From assembly GCA_017411605.1 (NCBI GenBank), contig JAFQPR010000042.1, forward strand, positions 1 to 39,001: a stretch of DNA of 39,001 bases, written 5' to 3'. Both the position numbers and the translations under genes were made by a program. Shown in pieces: positions 34,770 to 39,001 of the stretch. This DNA is from Clostridia bacterium (GTDB lineage Bacteria > Bacillota > Clostridia > Oscillospirales > CAG-272). The notes beneath the pieces were generated by a model, which ran no database searches, was not told the DNA's origin, and saw only the letters and a program-made list of their open reading frames with translations. Each line of letters opens with the position of its first letter. Position 1 is the first letter of the stretch.

Positions 34770-35468
34770 ATGGGAAAAGACGTTATAATCGCGTGCGACT
34801 TTGACAGCGCGGAAAAAACATTTGCATTTCTTGATAAGTTTACCGGTAAAAAGCCCTTCGTAAAGATCGGTATGGAGCTTTACTACGCAGAGGGTCCTTC
34901 TATAGTTCGTGAAATAAAGGCGAGAGGACACAAGATATTCCTGGACCTCAAGCTCCACGATATCCCCAACACGGTTAAAAAATCCATGGCTGTTCTTTCA
35001 AGGCTCGACGTGGATATGACTAACCTTCACGCGGCAGGCACGGGCAGAATGATGGAAGCCGCCATTGAGGGACTTACGAGAGAGGACGGAACAAGACCTC
35101 TTCTTATCGCGGTAACTCAGCTTACCTCTACAGATGAGGAAACAATGAAGCGCGATCTTCTTATAGACAAGCCTATCGCTGACGTGGTAATGCACTATGC
35201 AGAGTGCGCTAAGAATTCGGGACTCGACGGCGTTGTTTGCTCTCCTCTCGAGGCAGGCAAGGTGCACGAGAGATGCGGCGCGAATTTCCTCACCGTTACT
35301 CCCGGAGTAAGATTTGCTGACGGTGACGTAGGCGACCAGAAGAGAGTTATGACTCCTGCAGAGGCAAAGAGAATAGGCTCGGATTACATCGTTGTCGGCA
35401 GACCTATTACCGCCGCTGAGGACCCCGTTAAGGCATACGAGAGATGCGTTGCCGAGTTTGTTGATTAA
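34770..35468 (+). CDS. pyrF: PyrF, OMP decarboxylase
   Basis: This 232-residue TIM-barrel enzyme decarboxylates OMP to UMP. The signature [11 protein letters not shown] carries the catalytic Asp/Lys array. The N-terminal [16 protein letters not shown] and the phosphate-binding [17 protein letters not shown] complete the fold. Length is standard. A weak GAGG site lies upstream of the ATG, 20 bp after pyrD. Confidence 0.96.
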   Translation: MGKDVIIACDFDSAEKTFAFLDKFTGKKPFVKIGMELYYAEGPSIVREIKARGHKIFLDLKLHDIPNTVKKSMAVLSRLDVDMTNLHAAGTGRMMEAAIEGLTREDGTRPLLIAVTQLTSTDEETMKRDLLIDKPIADVVMHYAECAKNSGLDGVVCSPLEAGKVHERCGANFLTVTPGVRFADGDVGDQKRVMTPAEAKRIGSDYIVVGRPITAAEDPVKAYERCVAEFVD

Positions 35469-35487
35469 TATTTGAAGGAGAATAAAA

Positions 35488-36144
35488 ATGGAAAGCTACA
35501 AGAGAGAATTTATTGAATTTCTTGAGAACGCAGGCGTTCTTAAGTTTGGCGATTTCACCGCAAAGAGCGGCAGAAAGATCCCCTACTTCATCAATGCGGG
35601 AATGATCAAAACCGGAGCTGATATCGCAACGCTCGGTGAGTTCTACGCGAGAGCTTACTTCGAGAAGCTCGGCAAAAAGCAGGCTGTTCTCTACGGCCCC
35701 GCATATAAGGGTATCTCACTTTCTGTTTCCGCGGCAGTTGCTCTTTCCAAAGAGGGACTCAACGTTCCCTTCTTCTTCAACAGAAAAGAGGTAAAGGACC
35801 ACGGTGAGGGCGGCGTATTCGTAGGATACGTACCCCAGGCGGGCGAGGATATCGTTATTATTGAGGACGTCATCACGGCGGGTACGGCTATCCGCGAGAG
35901 TATGGAGATCCTTTCTCACCTTGAAGGAACGAAGGTCACCGCTACATTTATTATGGTTGACCGCAAGGAAAAGGGTCAGGGCGAAAAGGGCGCTATGGCA
36001 GAAATTGCAGAGCAGTTCGGATTCCCCGTTTATTCCATAGTTGACGTTTACGATATCATTGAGTACCTTGAGGCTGATGAGAAAAACGCGGAGAACGTTC
36101 AGCGCATCAAGAACTATCTTGAGGTTTACGGAGCGAAGGCATAA
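35488..36144 (+). CDS. pyrE: PyrE, orotate phosphoribosyltransferase
   Basis: This 218-residue enzyme joins orotate to PRPP. The PRPP motif [15 protein letters not shown] is complete; the N-terminal region [18 protein letters not shown] and the flexible loop [13 protein letters not shown] are as expected. AAGGAG precedes the ATG. It is followed after one base by pyrB. Lengths and motifs are ordinary. Confidence 0.96.
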   Translation: MESYKREFIEFLENAGVLKFGDFTAKSGRKIPYFINAGMIKTGADIATLGEFYARAYFEKLGKKQAVLYGPAYKGISLSVSAAVALSKEGLNVPFFFNRKEVKDHGEGGVFVGYVPQAGEDIVIIEDVITAGTAIRESMEILSHLEGTKVTATFIMVDRKEKGQGEKGAMAEIAEQFGFPVYSIVDVYDIIEYLEADEKNAENVQRIKNYLEVYGAKA

Positions 36145-36145
36145 G

Positions 36146-37237
36146 ATGAGAAGCCTTATTGATATTGACAATTTCTCGGTCGAGGAGATAGACGGCCTCA
36201 TATCGGTGGCAAAGAATATTATAGCGAACCCCGCGAAGTATTCCGAGGCTTGCCGAGGTAAAAAGCTCGCTACCCTCTTCTTCGAGCCTTCTACAAGAAC
36301 AAGACTCAGCTTTGAGGCGGCTATGCTCGAGCTTGGCGGCAGCGTTATAGGCTTCTCCGAGGCGAGCAGCTCATCCGCCGCAAAGGGTGAGAGCGTTGCG
36401 GATACCGCAAAGGTTATCAGCGCTTATGCCGACATTATTGCAATGCGCCATCCCAAGGAGGGCGCGCCCTTCGTTGCATCTCTCAACGCATCTATCCCCG
36501 TTATCAACGCGGGTGACGGCGGACACTGCCATCCGACGCAGACGCTCACCGACCTTCTCACTATCTCTGCCGAGTGCGGCAGACTTGATAATATGACTGT
36601 CGGCTTCTGCGGTGACTTAAAGTACGGAAGAACGGTCCATTCGCTTATCAACGCTCTTGCGCGTTATAAGAACATAAAGCTCGTGCTTATCTCCCCGGAT
36701 GAGCTTAAGATACCGAGCTTCATCAAGGAAGAAACCATAAAGAAGTGCGGTATGGAATACGTCGAAACCGCATCTCTTGAGAATGCGCTTCCCGAGCTTG
36801 ACATTCTCTATATGACAAGAATACAGAGAGAAAGGTTCTCAGATCCCGAGCAATACGAAAGACTTAAGGACAGCTATATTCTCACCCCCGAGAAGATGCA
36901 GCTTGCAAAGCCCACCGCGGCAGTTCTTCATCCCCTTCCGAGAGTTAACGAGATAAGCGTTAAGGTCGATGACGACCCGAGAGCCTGCTATTTCAGGCAA
37001 GTAAGATACGGAAAATATATCCGTATGGCCCTTATCTTAAAGCTGCTCTCCGAGGTGAACGAGCCTAAGCTCACTCCATCGTTTGACGGCGAAGATTATA
37101 TCAGAGAAACGCATACCTGCCGTAACGTAAGATGCATTTCCACCTGCGAGCAGGAGCTTCCCAAAATATTCAAAATAACCGATAAAAACGCAAGAATTGC
37201 CAGATGCGTATACTGCGAAGGCAAGATTAATTACTGA
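36146..37237 (+). CDS. pyrB: PyrB, aspartate carbamoyltransferase with PyrI-like zinc tail
   Basis: The ATG at 36146 lies one base after the pyrE stop; the product has 363 residues. Residues 1 to about 305 are the catalytic chain: [20 protein letters not shown] binds carbamoyl phosphate, HPTQTLTDL and HPLPRVNEI follow. About 58 further residues are not part of ordinary PyrB. They contain Cys325, Cys330, Cys354 and Cys357, a C-x4-C-x23-C-x2-C set with the spacing of the zinc ligands in E. coli PyrI (Cys109, 114, 138, 141), and VYCEGKI resembles its KYCEKEF. The allosteric domain of PyrI is absent. The tail may stabilise catalytic trimers through zinc without nucleotide control. No separate pyrI is present. 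Confidence 0.95.
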   Translation: MRSLIDIDNFSVEEIDGLISVAKNIIANPAKYSEACRGKKLATLFFEPSTRTRLSFEAAMLELGGSVIGFSEASSSSAAKGESVADTAKVISAYADIIAMRHPKEGAPFVASLNASIPVINAGDGGHCHPTQTLTDLLTISAECGRLDNMTVGFCGDLKYGRTVHSLINALARYKNIKLVLISPDELKIPSFIKEETIKKCGMEYVETASLENALPELDILYMTRIQRERFSDPEQYERLKDSYILTPEKMQLAKPTAAVLHPLPRVNEISVKVDDDPRACYFRQVRYGKYIRMALILKLLSEVNEPKLTPSFDGEDYIRETHTCRNVRCISTCEQELPKIFKITDKNARIARCVYCEGKINY

Positions 37238-37259
37238 TAAAAGTAAAGGAGATAAACCA

Positions 37260-38765
37260 ATGGCTAAGTTTATTAACGAACCCTCACATACCTTTAACGA
37301 ATACCTGCTTATTCCGGGATACAGCTCATCCGAGTGCATCCCCGCAAACGTAAGCCTTAAGACTCCTCTTGTAAAGTTCAAGCGCGGCGAGGAGAGCGCT
37401 ATCACAATGAATATCCCCATGGTTTCCGCTATAATGCAGTCGGTTTCGGGCGAAAAGCTCGCCGTTGCTCTCGCGAAGGAAGGCGGCGTTGCCTTCATCT
37501 ACGGCTCGCAGACCATTGAGGATGAGGCTGATATGGTAAGACGCGCAAAGGCTACCAAGGCAGGCTTTGTTATCAGCGACTCAAATATCACTCCCGACGC
37601 TACCATGAGAGACGTCGTTGCCCTTAAGGAAAAAACAGGACACAACACGATTGCCGTAACCGAGGACGGTAAGCCTCAGGGCAAGCTTCTCGGTATCGTT
37701 ACAAGCCGTGATTACAGAGTTTCAAGAATGGATCCCGATACTAAGGTTTCCGAATTTATGACCCCCTTCTCAAAGCTTATCTACGCTAAGGAAGGAACTA
37801 CTCTTAAGGAAGCAAACGACATAATCTGGGACCACAAGCTCAATTCCCTTCCCATAGTTGACGATAACGGAAATCTTCTCTATATGGTATTCCGCAAGGA
37901 CTACGATACTCACAAGAAGAACCCCAACGAGCTTCTCGACTCAAATAAAAGATACGTAGTTGGCGCAGGTATCAACACAAGAGACTACGCTGAGCGTGTT
38001 CCCGCGCTTCTTGACGCGGGCGTTGACGTGCTTTGCATCGACTCCTCCGAGGGCTTCTCCGAGTGGCAGAAGCTCACTATCGAATGGATAAGAAAGCACT
38101 ACGGTAATGACGTTAAGGTAGGCGCAGGTAACGTCGTTGACGCGGCAGGCTTCCGCTTCCTCGCAGATTGCGGCGCTGACTTTATCAAGGTCGGCATCGG
38201 CGGCGGCTCTATCTGTATAACCCGTGAAACGAAGGGTATCGGACGCGGTCAGGCTACCGCTCTTATCGAGGTTTGCGCTGAGCGTGATAAGTACTTCGAG
38301 GAAACAGGTATATATATTCCCGTTTGCTCCGACGGAGGTATCGTTTACGATCATCACATTACCCTTTCACTTGCTATGGGCGCAGATTTCGTAATGCTTG
38401 GAAGATACTTCGCAAGATTCGACGAGAGTCCATCAAATAAGGTATCTATCGGCGGCACTTACTATAAGGAATATTGGGGTGAAGGCTCTGCCCGTGCGAG
38501 AAACTGGCAGCGTTACGACCTCGGCGGAGATAAGAAGCTCTCCTTCGAAGAGGGCGTTGACTCCTACGTTCCCTATGCGGGAAGCCTTAAGGACAACGTA
38601 GCTATGTCGCTCGCGAAGGTTCGCTCCACTATGTGCAACTGCGGCGCGCTTTCTATTCCCGAGCTTCAGGAAAAAGCTGTTCTCACCCTCGTTTCCGCAA
38701 CGAGTATCGTTGAGGGCGGCGCTCACGACGTTATCCAGAAGAATAACAGCGACAGCATCAAATAA
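37260..38765 (+). CDS. guaB: GuaB, IMP dehydrogenase
   Basis: The ATG at 37260 has AAAGGAG upstream and gives 501 residues. This enzyme oxidises IMP to XMP, the first step to GMP. Features in order: catalytic barrel with the substrate Cys319 in [12 protein letters not shown] (family usual GPGSICTT), two CBS-domain stretches around residues 95-225 ([20 protein letters not shown] and [10 protein letters not shown]), and the flap Arg-Tyr in [11 protein letters not shown]. The divergent GGGSIC and [10 protein letters not shown] motifs mark a branch that I recall in other gut anaerobes. It follows pyrB by 22 bp without a terminator, so it belongs to the pyrimidine transcript. Confidence 0.94.
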   Translation: MAKFINEPSHTFNEYLLIPGYSSSECIPANVSLKTPLVKFKRGEESAITMNIPMVSAIMQSVSGEKLAVALAKEGGVAFIYGSQTIEDEADMVRRAKATKAGFVISDSNITPDATMRDVVALKEKTGHNTIAVTEDGKPQGKLLGIVTSRDYRVSRMDPDTKVSEFMTPFSKLIYAKEGTTLKEANDIIWDHKLNSLPIVDDNGNLLYMVFRKDYDTHKKNPNELLDSNKRYVVGAGINTRDYAERVPALLDAGVDVLCIDSSEGFSEWQKLTIEWIRKHYGNDVKVGAGNVVDAAGFRFLADCGADFIKVGIGGGSICITRETKGIGRGQATALIEVCAERDKYFEETGIYIPVCSDGGIVYDHHITLSLAMGADFVMLGRYFARFDESPSNKVSIGGTYYKEYWGEGSARARNWQRYDLGGDKKLSFEEGVDSYVPYAGSLKDNVAMSLAKVRSTMCNCGALSIPELQEKAVLTLVSATSIVEGGAHDVIQKNNSDSIK

Positions 38766-38801
38766 TTCGGGGCGGTGCATTCAGGCATAACCGAATAAAA
38801 G

Positions 38802-38841
38802 CGAGGGTAGCTCAAGTTGTGCAAAACTTTAGCTACCCTCG
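38802..38841 (+). terminator. Strong hairpin after guaB
   Basis: An 11-bp perfect stem CGAGGGTAGCT/AGCTACCCTCG, with an inner AAGTT/AACTT stem after a mismatch, lies 36 bp after the guaB stop. There is no T-rich tail, so it could be a 3'-end stabiliser or a REP-like repeat instead of a terminator. Confidence 0.55.
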
Positions 38842-38881
38842 AATGCGCTAAGGGGCTAGGGGGATTTAGAGCAGAAAGCGT

Positions 38882-38993
38882 CGTTCGTGACCGAAGCCGT
38901 ACAAAGGTACGGCGAGAGTTGAGCGAACGGCGGTAGAATAAAAAACATTAATAAAAACGAGGAAAACCATAGGTTTTCGACCTTGATTTCCTC
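38882..38993. repeat. Nested inverted repeats at the right edge
   Basis: CGTTCG (38882-38887) pairs with CGAACG (38924-38929) and encloses the perfect 7-bp hairpin GCCGTAC/GTACGGC (38896-38902 with 38907-38913), a clear nested structure. A further hairpin, GAGGAAA/TTTCCTC (38959-38965 with 38987-38993), or alternatively AAAACC/GGTTTT, follows. No gene is seen from 38766 to the end of the window. The block may be a dispersed intergenic repeat or a structured RNA that continues beyond the edge. Confidence 0.6.
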
Positions 38994-39001
38994 AAATTTG
39001 T

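Overview
This window looks like chromosomal DNA from a Gram-positive anaerobe of the Clostridia type (Bacillota). The evidence is strong AAGGAG-like ribosome binding sites, sigma-A promoters (TTGACA, 17 bp, often with an extended TGn -10), many short lipoproteins, a type 1B dihydroorotate dehydrogenase with its PyrK partner, formate-tetrahydrofolate ligase inside the purine operon, and a PadR/HAAS module. Family-level placement is not possible from sequence reading alone. I see no rRNA, tRNA, phage, CRISPR or transposase genes.

Layout. (1) 1-4414: a leftward promoter with three tandem hairpins at the left edge, then an Amidase_6 protein, an EamA transporter, an 82-residue membrane protein and a large lipoprotein, mostly single genes with their own promoters. 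(2) 4643-17849: a complete-looking de novo purine operon, purE-purC-purF-purM-purN-purO-purH-purD-purL-fhs, behind a ZTP (pfl) riboswitch that ends in an intrinsic terminator. ZTP derives from AICAR (ZMP), which PurH consumes with the 10-formyl-tetrahydrofolate that Fhs makes, so the sensor matches the operon. (3) 17850-28530: an accessory stretch. Going leftward it holds DUF1292 plus an alkaline phosphatase lipoprotein, four adjacent lipoproteins including a BspA-like leucine-rich-repeat protein, a pair of paralogous lipoproteins, and a secreted papain-like cysteine protease. Divergent from the protease is a rightward padR-HAAS-secreted protein cassette. (4) 28621-38765: a pyrimidine operon, pyrC-carB-pyrK-pyrD-pyrF-pyrE-pyrB, ending in guaB (IMP dehydrogenase), so UMP synthesis and the first committed GMP step are probably co-transcribed. 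(5) 38766-39001: structured non-coding DNA.

The most notable points are in the nucleotide enzymes. PurF starts Met-Gly-Gly and lacks the N-terminal nucleophile cysteine and other glutaminase landmarks. The bifunctional PurH is replaced by an archaeal-type PurO cyclohydrolase plus a stand-alone AICAR transformylase. PyrB carries a C-terminal tail with the four-cysteine spacing of the PyrI zinc domain (C-x4-C-x23-C-x2-C) but no PyrI allosteric domain. purK and carA are not in this window. No clearly new multi-gene system stands out. The best candidates for something undescribed are the PyrB-zinc-tail protein, the cysteine-less PurF, the lipoprotein island with its protease, and the REP-like hairpin pair at 17870-18074.
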